Of a stretch of 41,757 nt of DNA, positions 1-7,481 are shown in pieces. The DNA is from Anaerofilum sp. An201 (GTDB lineage Bacteria > Bacillota > Clostridia > Oscillospirales > Ruminococcaceae), in contig NZ_NFJT01000025.1 of NCBI RefSeq assembly GCF_002160015.1, positions 1 to 41,757 on the forward strand, read 5' to 3'. Each line of letters starts with the position of its first letter. The stretch's first letter is position 1. The position numbers and the translations under genes are program-made. The notes under the pieces were generated by a model. That model was not told where the DNA came from. It saw only the letters and a program-made list of their open reading frames with translations, and did no database searches.

Positions 1-81
1 CCTTTGTGATATACGAATCGAACCGCATGCCTTATCCCTACGAGGGATAAGGCATGCGGTTCGATTCGTATATCACAAAGG
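1..81. repeat. Perfect 39-bp foldback palindrome at window start
   Basis: Bases 1-39 are the exact reverse complement of 43-81, with a 3-nt loop (ACG, 40-42). The right arm contains the first nine codons of rsgA and part of its ribosome binding site (GAGGG, 42-46), so the left arm is a mirror copy of coding sequence. A natural regulatory hairpin would not be expected to copy coding sequence perfectly. A foldback artefact at a contig end is the simplest explanation, in which case bases 1-39 are not real upstream sequence. Confidence 0.9.
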
Positions 82-932
82 GGATCGGCGGATTCTACTA
101 TGTAAAGACCGCCGACGGCATTGTGGAATGCAAAGCCCGCGGCATCTTCCGCAAAAAGAAGATCAGCCCGGTGGCCGGCGACTTTGTCCGCCTGGCCACC
201 GAGGCCGGGCAGACGGTGATCGACGAGATCCTGCCCCGCAAAAATGTCTTTATCCGCCCGCCCATCGCCAATCTGGACGTGCTGTTCATCGTGGTGTCCA
301 CCACTCAGCCGGTGCCCAGCACCCGCGTGATCGACAAGCTCACCGCCATCGCGGTGCACAAGGGGGTCAAGCCGGTGCTGGTGCTCACCAAAACCGACCT
401 CGCGCCGGACGGCGGCCTGGCCGCCCTCTACCGCCACGCCGGCATCGACACCATCTGCGTGGACTACAGCGACCCCGACGGGCTGCGCCGGGTGCAGTCC
501 TACATCCCGGACCATATCTGCGCGGTGTGCGGCAACTCGGGCGTGGGAAAATCCACCCTGCTCAACGCGCTTTTGCCCGGCCAGCAGCGCGAGACGGGCG
601 GTATCAGCCAGAAGCTGGGCCGCGGCCGCCACACCACCCGCGAGGTGGAGCTGCTGGAAGCCTTCGGCGGCCTGCTGGCCGATACGCCGGGCTTTGCCAG
701 CCTGGACACCAGCCGCGCGCTGCACATCCCCAAGGAGGAGCTGCAGCACGCCTTCCCGGAATTTGCCCCCTATTTCGGCAAATGCCGGTTCACCGGCTGC
801 GCCCACATGGCCGAGACCGGGTGCGCCGTCAAGCAGGCGCTGGAGGAAGGGAAGATCGAGCCTTCGCGGTATGAGAGCTATGCCGCGCTGTACGAGGAAG
901 CAAAGGACGTGAAGGAATGGCAGCTGCGATGA
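54..932 (+). CDS. rsgA: Ribosome small-subunit-dependent GTPase A
   Basis: RsgA (YjeQ/CpgA) is a circularly permuted GTPase that acts in late 30S subunit maturation. The 292-aa protein has the family length and order: an N-terminal OB-fold segment (about residues 5-65, including GIFRKKK), G4 motif TKTD at 112-115, P-loop GNSGVGKST at 160-168, DTPG at 210-213, and a C-terminal zinc site with C244, C249, H251 and C257. The ATG at 54 has GAGGG 7 nt upstream, and the protein starts where family members start. The true promoter region is not visible because the sequence before it is a foldback copy. The 3' end overlaps thiN by 16 nt. In Bacillus rpe usually lies between rsgA and thiN; here it is absent. 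Confidence 0.96.
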   Translation: MRFDSYITKGIGGFYYVKTADGIVECKARGIFRKKKISPVAGDFVRLATEAGQTVIDEILPRKNVFIRPPIANLDVLFIVVSTTQPVPSTRVIDKLTAIAVHKGVKPVLVLTKTDLAPDGGLAALYRHAGIDTICVDYSDPDGLRRVQSYIPDHICAVCGNSGVGKSTLLNALLPGQQRETGGISQKLGRGRHTTREVELLEAFGGLLADTPGFASLDTSRALHIPKEELQHAFPEFAPYFGKCRFTGCAHMAETGCAVKQALEEGKIEPSRYESYAALYEEAKDVKEWQLR

Positions 933-1558
933 AACGGTGTGTGATCTGGGCGGGAAGCCCGGTCAGCCGCCGCATGCTGGACCTTCTGCGCCCGGACGAC
1001 TACATCCTCGCCGCCGACGGCGGCTGGCAGAACGCCGCCCGGCTGGGCGTTGAACCCAACTGGGTGCTGGGCGATTTCGACAGCTCCCCCCGTCCCGCGG
1101 GGGAAAACGTCACCGTGCTGCCCGCCGAAAAGGACGACACCGACACCCACTACGCCACCCGGGTGGCGCTGGAGCGTGGATTTTCCCGCATCCTGTATCT
1201 GGGGGCGCTGGGCGGAAAGCGGCTGGACCACACGCTGGCAGCCCTGCAAACGGCCCTGTACGCCGCCAAACAGGGGGCCGAGGTGACGCTGGCAGACGAG
1301 AACTGCGAGATCCGTGTGCTGCTGGGCGGGCAGTCGGTGCGGCTGGAACCGCGTCCCGGCTGGTACCTGTCGCTGCTGGCGATGGGCGGCCCGGTGGACG
1401 GCGTCTATGAGCAGGGCGTGAAATACCCGCTGGAAAATGCATCCCTGACGCCGGATTTCCCCCTCGGGGTCAGCAATGAATTCACCAGCCAGCCGGCCGA
1501 GATCGGCATTGCCGGCGGCAGTGCGCTGCTGCTGCTGGTCCGCTCCGACCATATCTGA
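917..1558 (+). CDS. thiN: Thiamine pyrophosphokinase
   Basis: Predicted to transfer pyrophosphate from ATP to thiamine, making thiamine diphosphate in the cytosol. The 213-aa protein shows the family signatures: ADGG near residue 33, GDFDSS at about 52-57, the acidic DDTDTHYA stretch, and GGKRLDH, followed by the C-terminal beta-sandwich thiamine-binding domain ending in a hydrophobic LLLLV strand. The ATG at 917 has AAAGGA at 902-907 (9-nt spacing). An alternative ATG at 929 overlaps the rsgA stop as ATGA and would remove four residues. Either way the gene is translationally coupled to rsgA. An intrinsic terminator follows at 1565-1609. Confidence 0.94.
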   Translation: MAAAMKRCVIWAGSPVSRRMLDLLRPDDYILAADGGWQNAARLGVEPNWVLGDFDSSPRPAGENVTVLPAEKDDTDTHYATRVALERGFSRILYLGALGGKRLDHTLAALQTALYAAKQGAEVTLADENCEIRVLLGGQSVRLEPRPGWYLSLLAMGGPVDGVYEQGVKYPLENASLTPDFPLGVSNEFTSQPAEIGIAGGSALLLLVRSDHI

Positions 1559-1564
1559 ACGATT

Positions 1565-1609
1565 CGCCGTGTTTTCCTGCCCGCAAAGGGCAGGGGACAC
1601 GGCGTTTTT
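1565..1609 (+). terminator. Intrinsic terminator after thiN
   Basis: An outer stem CGCCGTGT/ACACGGCG (1565-1572 with 1597-1604) encloses an inner CCTGCCC/GGGCAGG stem (1576-1582 with 1588-1594), followed by TTTTT. It ends the rsgA-thiN unit. Confidence 0.88.
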
Positions 1610-1644
1610 GCAGGCTGGAAGAAGCCCTCCTCCGGAAAACAAGA

Positions 1645-1668
1645 GAGCCGCACAGAGAAAGGCGGCTC
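1645..1668. other. Short hairpin between thiN and the MFS promoter
   Basis: GAGCCGC at 1645-1651 pairs with GCGGCTC at 1662-1668. Read on the minus strand it is followed by TCTTGTTTT, so it could be a weak minus-strand terminator, but no minus-strand gene precedes it. The rest of the 1559-1862 gap holds the thiN terminator, the MFS promoter and its leader. Confidence 0.35.
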
Positions 1669-1680
1669 CGCTGTATCTGG

Positions 1681-1709
1681 TTGAATGACGGCCGGTATCT
1701 TGGTATAAT
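1681..1709 (+). promoter_or_regulatory. Vegetative promoter for the MFS gene
   Basis: TTGAAT (1681-1686) and TATAAT (1704-1709) are separated by 17 nt, with TGG before the -10. Transcription would start near 1716, leaving a leader of roughly 145 nt before the MFS start codon. Confidence 0.75.
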
Positions 1710-1731
1710 GTAGCTGAAATCCATTGGAGAC

Positions 1732-1862
1732 AGGAGGGATACCCGGTGATACTCTGCATTGTATCGGCTCCATGCAAAGTTTGAGAACATTGCATGGAGA
1801 GACGATTCAAGTTCTCGGGCTTTGCAGTTTGATTCAAAAAAATCAAAGGAGCAAAGTCAATT
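1732..1862 (+). promoter_or_regulatory. Structured leader, possible translation attenuator
   Basis: The leader carries AGGAGG at 1732-1737 in front of a short frame (1746-1784) and two mutually exclusive folds. Segment 1773-1788 can pair over all 16 positions with 1811-1826 (13 Watson-Crick pairs and three G-U). Alternatively CTTTGC at 1820-1825 pairs with GCAAAG at 1851-1856, stacking on TTTGATT/AATCAAA (1828-1834 with 1841-1847), which buries the MFS ribosome binding site AAAGGAG (1845-1851). A further stem, CCATGCAA/TTGCATGG (1770-1777 with 1790-1797), competes with the long stem. Ribosome position on the short frame could choose between folds, as in erm and mef leaders. The structures are seen; the switching is inferred. 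Confidence 0.5.
1746..1784 (+). CDS. Possible 12-residue leader peptide
   Basis: A GTG codon sits 8 nt after a perfect AGGAGG (1732-1737) and opens a 12-codon frame reading MILCIVSAPCKV, then TGA. Its last codons form the 5' arm of the long leader stem, so a translating or stalled ribosome here would disrupt that stem. It is too short for statistical support; the strong ribosome binding site with no other gene behind it is the main argument. Confidence 0.35.
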   Translation: MILCIVSAPCKV

Positions 1863-3152
1863 ATGAAAACAAAACAGTTGATACCGTACCTGCTGCTTTG
1901 GGGCACGCAGGCTCTTTCCGGGCTTGGCAGCAAAATGACAAGCTATGCGCTGGTATTGTGGCTCTATCTTCGCAGCGGTTCCGCATTGGAAACGGCGTTG
2001 CTGTCGGTCTGCTCGTATGCGCCCTATGTGGTCATGAGCATATTTGCAGGCGCTCTGAGCGACCGGTGGAACAAAAAGCGCACCATGCTCCTCTGCGACC
2101 TTCTGGCCGCGCTGAGCACCCTGCTTGTTTTTCTTCTCATCAAAGCCGATGCCCTGCATGCGTGGCATTTGTATGGCCTGAACGCCCTGAACGGACTGAT
2201 GAACACCGTCCAGCAGCCCGCAAGCGAGGTGGCCGCCACGCTGCTGATCCCCCCGAACTATTATCAGAAAACCAGCGGGCTGCGTTCCTTCTCTCAGTCG
2301 CTGAACTCGATCCTGACCCCTGTTTTCGCAACGGCTCTGTTTGCGTTTGCCGGGATCGGCGCCGTGATTGCCGTCGATCTGCTGACCTTTGCCGTTGCCT
2401 TTCTGGTGCTGCTGCTGTTCATACAGATCCCCGAAAACGGCGGGTCCGGGCAGAAAGAAAAATTGCTGCCGGCAGCCCGGCAAGGGATCGCATGGCTCAG
2501 GGACAATCCTCTGATCCTGACCCTGATTTTCTATTTGGGGTGCATCAATCTGGTGGCGTCGATATACGACGCAGCGCTTCCGGCCCTGATCTTATCGAAG
2601 CAAAACGGCGGAGAGATGGTGCTGGGGATCGTCAACACGTGCGTCGGCGCCGCAACGCTGGCGGGCAGCGTGCTTGTCACCCTTCTCCCCGCGCCGAAAA
2701 ATCGGATCAAGGCCATTTCCTTCGCTCTGCTTGTGTCGATGAGCAGTGAGAATTTTCTCCTCGCGTTTGGAAAAACACCGCTGATCTGGTGCATCGGGGC
2801 TGTTTCGGGCTGGTTGTTCATACCGCTTATGAATGCGAATCTGGATGTGATCTTCCGAAACAGCATCCCCCTCGATATGCAGGGGCGCGTTTACTCCTGC
2901 CGCAACACCTTGCAGTTTTTCACCATCCCCATAGGCTTTTTGCTGGGCGGTGTGCTGGTGGATGAAGTTTTTGAGCCGCTGCTGGCTTCACAAACTGCGG
3001 ACAGCGTGCTGGTATCCCTTTTCGGAGGGGGCAAAGGCTCAGGCGCAGCCATGCTGTTTTTCGTGATCGGCGTGGCCGGGGTCCTGGTCTGCCTGCTTTT
3101 CAACTCCAGGCTGCGAAAATATAGATGGCGTGAGAACACGGTTTCAAAATAA
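1863..3152 (+). CDS. MFS transporter, Mef-like drug efflux family
   Basis: A 429-aa polytopic membrane protein with about 12 hydrophobic segments, expected to export a substrate by proton antiport. The N-terminal layout resembles the macrolide-efflux (Mef) branch of the major facilitator superfamily. The loop between the second and third segments carries motif A, GALSDRWNKKR, at about residues 60-70. The substrate cannot be read from the sequence. ATG at 1863 is preceded by AAAGGAG with a somewhat long 11-nt spacing, which can be hidden in a leader hairpin. The gene has its own promoter and looks richer in A/T-ending codons than its neighbours, so it may be a later acquisition. Confidence 0.85.
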   Translation: MKTKQLIPYLLLWGTQALSGLGSKMTSYALVLWLYLRSGSALETALLSVCSYAPYVVMSIFAGALSDRWNKKRTMLLCDLLAALSTLLVFLLIKADALHAWHLYGLNALNGLMNTVQQPASEVAATLLIPPNYYQKTSGLRSFSQSLNSILTPVFATALFAFAGIGAVIAVDLLTFAVAFLVLLLFIQIPENGGSGQKEKLLPAARQGIAWLRDNPLILTLIFYLGCINLVASIYDAALPALILSKQNGGEMVLGIVNTCVGAATLAGSVLVTLLPAPKNRIKAISFALLVSMSSENFLLAFGKTPLIWCIGAVSGWLFIPLMNANLDVIFRNSIPLDMQGRVYSCRNTLQFFTIPIGFLLGGVLVDEVFEPLLASQTADSVLVSLFGGGKGSGAAMLFFVIGVAGVLVCLLFNSRLRKYRWRENTVSK

Positions 3153-3205
3153 ACGAAAATAGAAGATCGGCTCCGGCAAACCATCGTCCGGGCCTTCAAC
3201 AGGAA

Positions 3206-3252
3206 AGCCGCGCTCCCTTGTCCCCCGGTGGGAACAAAGAAGCGCGGCTTTT
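3206..3252. terminator. Bidirectional terminator between MFS and sufB-like genes
   Basis: AGCCGCGCT (3206-3214) pairs with AGCGCGGCT (3241-3249), followed by TTTT on the plus strand and by TTTCC on the minus strand. It lies between two convergent genes and can serve both. Confidence 0.75.
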
Positions 3253-3270
3253 GTGCTTTTGCGCCACGGT

Positions 3271-4188
3271 TTATTTCAGGAATCCGTCGATAATGCGCGC
3301 CTCGGCTTCCTCTTCGGTCAGGCCCAGGGTGCGCAGCTTGAGCAGCTGTTCCCCGGCGATCTTGCCGATGGCCGCCTCGTGGATGAGGGCGGCGTCGGGG
3401 TGAGCGGCCTCCAGGCCGGGCAGCGCCACCACCGTTCCCTCGTCGGCCAGGATGGCGTCGCACTCGGAATGGCCGGTGCAGCGCGCCTGCCCCTTGATGA
3501 CCGACACAAACTCCTGGTGCGAGCGCCCTTTGGCCACCGAGCGGGACACCAGGTCCACCGCGGCGTCGTCGCCGGTCACGGTCACTTCAAATTCGCTGCG
3601 GGCCGTTTCGTCGCCGTCGGTCAGCAGGCGCTCCCGCACCACCAGCCTTGCCCGTGCGGACAGGGTGGCGGTGGTCTTGCGGGTGGTGCTGTCCACACCG
3701 CTGAGCTGCACTGTGTCCATCTCCAGCACCGCGTCCTCCCCCAGCACGATGTCGGTCACCGGGTCGATGCGCTTGGCGCCCGCTCCCTTGCCGGTGCCGA
3801 TGTGCTTTTCGCGGTAGACCACATGGGAGCCGTTGCCCAGGAAAAAGCGGTGGATGCCGTTATGACGGGCTTCGCTGTCGTCGTCGGTGTGCACGCCGCA
3901 GCCGGCCACCACCACCACGTCGGCGTTTTCCCCGATGAAAAAGTCGTTGTACACCAGGTCGTCCACGTCGCCGTGGGTCACGCAGGCGGGGATATACACC
4001 GTCTCGCCCCTGGTGCCCGGCTCCACCTGGATCACCAGGCCCGGCGCGTCGGTCTTGCTCTCGATGCGCACATGGTCGCTGGACTGCCGCCCGGCGCACT
4101 GGCCGTCCTCCCGGATGTTGAAAGCGCCCCGGAAGTTGTCCGGCAGGTCGGACACGATCTGCAAAAGCTGCTGTGTGATATGGTTCAT
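3271..4188 (-). CDS. SufB/SufD-family Fe-S scaffold, minimal SUF type
   Basis: A 305-aa protein of the SufB/SufD beta-helix family, which with the SufC ATPase forms the scaffold for iron-sulfur cluster assembly. It is shorter than E. coli SufB and lacks its long N-terminal region, as in two-gene SufBC systems (also called SMS). The C-terminal part keeps family features: GHSECDAILAD, which resembles the SufB CDS motif, then LIHEAAIGKIAGEQL and the ending GLTEEEAEARIIDGF. ATG at 4188 overlaps the sufC-like stop as ATGA, so the two are coupled. No sufS, sufU or sufD is in the window. Family assignment is firm; whether it is the main Fe-S system of the cell is unknown. Confidence 0.85.
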   Translation of the reverse strand: MNHITQQLLQIVSDLPDNFRGAFNIREDGQCAGRQSSDHVRIESKTDAPGLVIQVEPGTRGETVYIPACVTHGDVDDLVYNDFFIGENADVVVVAGCGVHTDDDSEARHNGIHRFFLGNGSHVVYREKHIGTGKGAGAKRIDPVTDIVLGEDAVLEMDTVQLSGVDSTTRKTTATLSARARLVVRERLLTDGDETARSEFEVTVTGDDAAVDLVSRSVAKGRSHQEFVSVIKGQARCTGHSECDAILADEGTVVALPGLEAAHPDAALIHEAAIGKIAGEQLLKLRTLGLTEEEAEARIIDGFLK

Positions 4189-4922
4189 CGTCTGGCTCCT
4201 TTCTCCAGCGGGCAGCGCATGGCGTGCTCGTCGGCCAGCAGGGTGGGCAGGATCTCCGCGCGGGGACCGGACGCCCGCACCCGGCCGTCTGCGATGACGA
4301 TGATCTCGTCGGCGATCGAGAGGATGCGCTCCTGGTGCGAGATGATGAGCAGGGTGCCGCGCTGGGTGCGCCGCAGTTCCTCAAAGGTCTCCACCAGCCG
4401 CGCGAAGCTCCACAGGTCGATGCCCGCCTCCGGCTCGTCAAAGATCGACAGCTGCGCGCCCCGCGCCAGCACGGTGGCGATCTCGATGCGCTTGGCTTCG
4501 CCGCCCGACAGCGAGGCGTTCATCTCGCGGTCGATGTACTCGTTGGCGCACAGGCCCACCTTGCCCAGCAGCGCGCACAGCTCGCCTTCGGTCAGCCGGC
4601 CGCCGGCCGCCAGCTCCAGCAGGTCGCGCACCGTCAATCCCTTGAAGCGCACCGGCTGCTGGAAGGCAAAGCCGATGCCCAGCCGGGCGCGGCGGGTCAC
4701 ATCCAGGTCGGTGATGTCGGCGCCGTTGAGAAAGATGCGGCCGGAGGCGGGGGTCTCCACCCCGGCGATCAGCTTGGCGAGGGTGGATTTGCCGCCGCCG
4801 TTCGGGCCGGTCACCACCACCAGTTTCCCGTCCTGCAGGGACAGGTCCAGATCCCGGATCACCTCGCCGCCGCCCGGGACCTGCCAGCACAGATGCTGGA
4901 TGTTCAAAATATCCTGTTTCAT
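4185..4922 (-). CDS. sufC: SufC-like Fe-S assembly ATPase
   Basis: A 245-aa cytoplasmic ABC-type ATPase partner of the SufB-like scaffold. It shows Walker A GPNGGGKST (near residue 36), the SufC-like Q-loop region GFAFQQPVRFKG, signature LSGGEAKRIEIA, Walker B LSIFDEPEAGID and the switch histidine in IISHQERIL. It has no membrane partner, which fits SufC rather than a transporter. The start chosen is ATG at 4922, giving MKQDILNI; further upstream the frame only reads through the ATPase gene. That ATG overlaps the stop of the P-type ATPase gene as ATGA, and the gene's own stop overlaps the sufB-like start, so all three are tightly coupled. Confidence 0.9.
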   Translation of the reverse strand: MKQDILNIQHLCWQVPGGGEVIRDLDLSLQDGKLVVVTGPNGGGKSTLAKLIAGVETPASGRIFLNGADITDLDVTRRARLGIGFAFQQPVRFKGLTVRDLLELAAGGRLTEGELCALLGKVGLCANEYIDREMNASLSGGEAKRIEIATVLARGAQLSIFDEPEAGIDLWSFARLVETFEELRRTQRGTLLIISHQERILSIADEIIVIADGRVRASGPRAEILPTLLADEHAMRCPLEKGARR

Positions 4923-6787
4923 TGGAACTCCTTTACACCCAGCGCGCGGGTCGCGTTCAGAATCGCGATCACCGCCACGCCCACGTCTGCAAACACGGCC
5001 GCCCACATGTTGGTCAGGCCGAACGGAGCCAGCAGCAGGAACAGTCCCTTGGTGCCCAGCGCAAAGACGATGTTTTCCACCACGATGCGCCGGGTCTTGC
5101 GGGCAATGCCGATGGCGGTCACGATGCGGGCGGGGGAATCGTCCATCAGCACAACATCCGCCGCCTCGATGGCCGCGTCGGACCCCATCGCGCCCATTGC
5201 GATGCCGATGTCCGCGCGGGACAGCACCGGCGCGTCGTTCACGCCGTCGCCCACAAAGGCCAGCTGGCTGCCGGGCCGCTTGCTCGCCAGCAGCTGCTCC
5301 ACACGCTCCACCTTGTCGGCGGGCAGCAGCTGGCTGTGCACCTCGTCCACGCCCAGCTGCCCGGCCACCTGCTGCGCCACCGCATCGGTGTCGCCGGTGA
5401 GCATCACGGTGCGCCGCACGCCGCAGCGCTTCAGCGCCCGGATGGCCTCGGCAGCTTCCGGCTTCACCTCGTCTGCGATCACCAGGCAGCCGCAGTATGC
5501 GCCGTCCCTGGCCAGATACACCACCGTGCCGGGCTGCTCGCAGGCGGGAGCATTGATGCCCAGCTGTGCCATCAGCTTGCGGTTGCCGGCCGCCACAGTG
5601 TGTCCGTCCACCTGGGCGGTCACGCCGTGCCCGGCGATCTCCTGCACCTCATGCACGCGGCTGCGGTCGGGCGTTTTGCCGTAGGCCGTCCGCAGCGACT
5701 GGCTGATGGGATGGCTGGAATAGCATTCGGCCAGCGCCGCCATCTCCAGCAGCTGCTCCGGCTGCACGCCGTCGGCGGGCAGGATCCGGGCCACCGCAAA
5801 GGTGCCCTTGGTCAGGGTGCCGGTCTTGTCAAAGACCACCGTCTCGGTCTTGGCCAGCGCCTCCAGATAGTTGCCGCCCTTCACCAGCACGCCGCAGCGG
5901 GAAGCCCCGCCGATGCCGCCGAAGAAGGAGAGGGGAATGGAGATCACCAGCGCGCACGGACAGGACACCACCAGGAAGATCAGCGCGCGGGACACCCACA
6001 CGTCCCATCCGCCCACCACCAGGGAGGGGATGAGCGCCAGCAGCGCCGCCGCGATCACCACCGCGGGGGTGTACCAGCGGGCAAATTTGCTGATGAAGTT
6101 CTCAGCCTTTGCCTTGCGGGCGCTGGAATTTTCCACCAGGTCGAGGATCTTCGCCACGGTGGACTGGCCGAATTCCCGGCTCACGCGCACGCGCACAAGG
6201 CCGGTCATGTTCACGCAGCCGCTGATGACCTCGTCGCCCACATCCACCGTGCGCGGCATGCTCTCGCCGGTGAGCGCGGCGGTGTCGAGCGCGGTGCTGC
6301 CCTCCAGCACCACGCCGTCCAGCGGCACCTTTTCGCCCGGGCCGATCACGATCACTTCGCCCACCGCCACTTCATCCGGGTCCACCTGCACCAGCGCGCC
6401 GTCGCGCTCGACGGCGGCGTGGTCGGGGCGGATGTCCATCAGCTGTGCGATCGACCGGCGGGACCGCCCCACCGCGTAGCTCTGGAACCACTCGCCCACC
6501 TGGTAGAACAGCATGACGCCCACCGCCTCGGCGTAGTCGCCGGTTTTCCAGATGCCCAGCGCCAGCGCGCCGATGGTGGCCACCACCATCAGAAAGTTCT
6601 CGTCAAATACCTGCCCGTGCAGGATGTTCCGCAGCGCCCGCCACAGCACGTCCCAGCCGATGACGAAATACGGCACCAGGAAGGCGGCCAGCCGCGCCAT
6701 CCCGTCCAGCGGCGCCAGGCAGGCCGCCGCGAACAGCACCGCGCTGACCAGGATGCGCGCCAGCAGTTTTTTCTGTTTTTTGCTCAT
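4919..6787 (-). CDS. cadA: P1B-type heavy-metal ATPase, Zn/Cd/Pb class
   Basis: A 622-aa ATP-driven metal exporter of the inner membrane. Visible motifs are TGES (173-176), the metal-binding CPC in a transmembrane helix (276-278), the phosphorylation site DKTGT (D320), SHPIS in the nucleotide domain and GDGVNDAPVL. The last helix reads ADVGVAVIAILNATRAL, whose aspartate-glycine pattern is that of the Zn/Cd/Pb subgroup; the Cu-type MxxSS is missing. There is no N-terminal HMA domain; that domain is encoded separately just upstream (6816-7034). The gene lies third in a CadC-controlled operon and overlaps sufC at its end. The symbol is by class; the exact metal is inferred. Confidence 0.9.
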   Translation of the reverse strand: MSKKQKKLLARILVSAVLFAAACLAPLDGMARLAAFLVPYFVIGWDVLWRALRNILHGQVFDENFLMVVATIGALALGIWKTGDYAEAVGVMLFYQVGEWFQSYAVGRSRRSIAQLMDIRPDHAAVERDGALVQVDPDEVAVGEVIVIGPGEKVPLDGVVLEGSTALDTAALTGESMPRTVDVGDEVISGCVNMTGLVRVRVSREFGQSTVAKILDLVENSSARKAKAENFISKFARWYTPAVVIAAALLALIPSLVVGGWDVWVSRALIFLVVSCPCALVISIPLSFFGGIGGASRCGVLVKGGNYLEALAKTETVVFDKTGTLTKGTFAVARILPADGVQPEQLLEMAALAECYSSHPISQSLRTAYGKTPDRSRVHEVQEIAGHGVTAQVDGHTVAAGNRKLMAQLGINAPACEQPGTVVYLARDGAYCGCLVIADEVKPEAAEAIRALKRCGVRRTVMLTGDTDAVAQQVAGQLGVDEVHSQLLPADKVERVEQLLASKRPGSQLAFVGDGVNDAPVLSRADIGIAMGAMGSDAAIEAADVVLMDDSPARIVTAIGIARKTRRIVVENIVFALGTKGLFLLLAPFGLTNMWAAVFADVGVAVIAILNATRALGVKEFQ

Positions 6788-6815
6788 AGCTCGCTACCGT
6801 TTCGGCCCTCCCGGA

Positions 6816-7034
6816 TCACAGATGCAGGGTGCAGTCGGGCTCCACCCGGCGGCAGATGGAGGCGGCCTGCCGGGCGATCTCGTCAAAGCGGGCGTCCTCG
6901 GCCTCCAGCGTCAGTTTCTGGGACAAAAAATTCACCGTCACGCTCTGCACGCCGTCCAGCTTGCGGATGGCGTCCTCCATTTTCTGGGCGCAGTGGGCGC
7001 AATCGAGGTCGGTCAGCTTGAAAATCTTTTTCAT
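6816..7034 (-). CDS. Free-standing HMA metal-binding protein
   Basis: A 72-aa single heavy-metal-associated domain (beta-alpha-beta-beta-alpha-beta ferredoxin-like fold). The metal-binding motif is DCAHC, a CxxC loop after the first strand, followed by MEDAIRKLDGVQSVTVNFLSQKLTLE. The start chosen is ATG at 7034 (MKKIFKL), with AAAGGAGT 8 nt upstream at 7043-7050; an upstream in-frame ATG at 7055 lacks such a site. It probably hands metal to the adjacent ATPase, which has lost its own N-terminal HMA domain. The DCxxC form is common in Zn/Cd ATPase domains. Confidence 0.9.
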   Translation of the reverse strand: MKKIFKLTDLDCAHCAQKMEDAIRKLDGVQSVTVNFLSQKLTLEAEDARFDEIARQAASICRRVEPDCTLHL

Positions 7035-7077
7035 GATGATGCACTCCTTTTGCATGTATGTGGGGGGAACGGGCGGT

Positions 7078-7440
7078 TCACTCTGCCAGATGCTCCATGC
7101 CCTGGCCGATGATCCCGCGGATGTGGTCGTCGTCCAGCGAATAAAAGACGGTCTTGCCTTCGCGGCGGAATTTCACCAGCTTGTTGGCCTTCAGCACCCG
7201 CAGCTGGTGCGAGATGGCGGTCTGGCTCACGCCCAGCAGCTGGGAAATGTCGCAGACGCACAGCTCGGCTTCAAACAGGGCATACAGGATCTTGATGCGG
7301 GTGGAATCGCCGAACACTTTGAAAAGCTCGGCCAGGTCATACAGCGTTTCGTCGGGCGGCATATGCCCCAGCACCCGGCGCACGGTGTCCTCGTGCACGT
7401 TCAAAAATCCACAGCGCTCCACATCGGGGGTGTTCTGCAT
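7078..7440 (-). CDS. cadC: ArsR/SmtB-family metal-sensing repressor, CadC-like
   Basis: A 120-aa winged-helix repressor that should release DNA on binding Zn, Cd or Pb. The helix-turn-helix lies around VSQTAISHQLRVLKANKLV (71-89). Two known metal sites of the family appear together: a CadC-type alpha-3N site with C61 and C63 in ELCVCD plus C10 near the N-terminus, and an alpha-5 site with D104, H106, H117 and E120 in the DxH-x10-HxxE spacing. The start is ATG at 7440 with AAGGAGT 8 nt upstream. It is first in the operon and sits directly behind a perfect operator (7456-7481), so autoregulation is likely. Confidence 0.92.
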   Translation of the reverse strand: MQNTPDVERCGFLNVHEDTVRRVLGHMPPDETLYDLAELFKVFGDSTRIKILYALFEAELCVCDISQLLGVSQTAISHQLRVLKANKLVKFRREGKTVFYSLDDDHIRGIIGQGMEHLAE

Positions 7441-7455
7441 GCGATCACTCCTTTC

Positions 7456-7481
7456 AACATATGAACCTCTGTTCATATGTT
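7456..7481 (-). promoter_or_regulatory. CadC/SmtB-type operator
   Basis: AACATATGAAC (7456-7466) and GTTCATATGTT (7471-7481) form a perfect 11-bp inverted repeat with a 4-bp spacer. This is the classic ATATGAAC/GTTCATAT operator of ArsR/SmtB metal sensors. It overlaps the -10 of the operon promoter. Confidence 0.92.

Noticed and set aside
3253-7021. Long plus-strand open frames opposite the suf and ATPase genes
   Set aside because: Low-complexity Arg/Gln/His/Gly products with no family match, opposite well-defined minus-strand genes.
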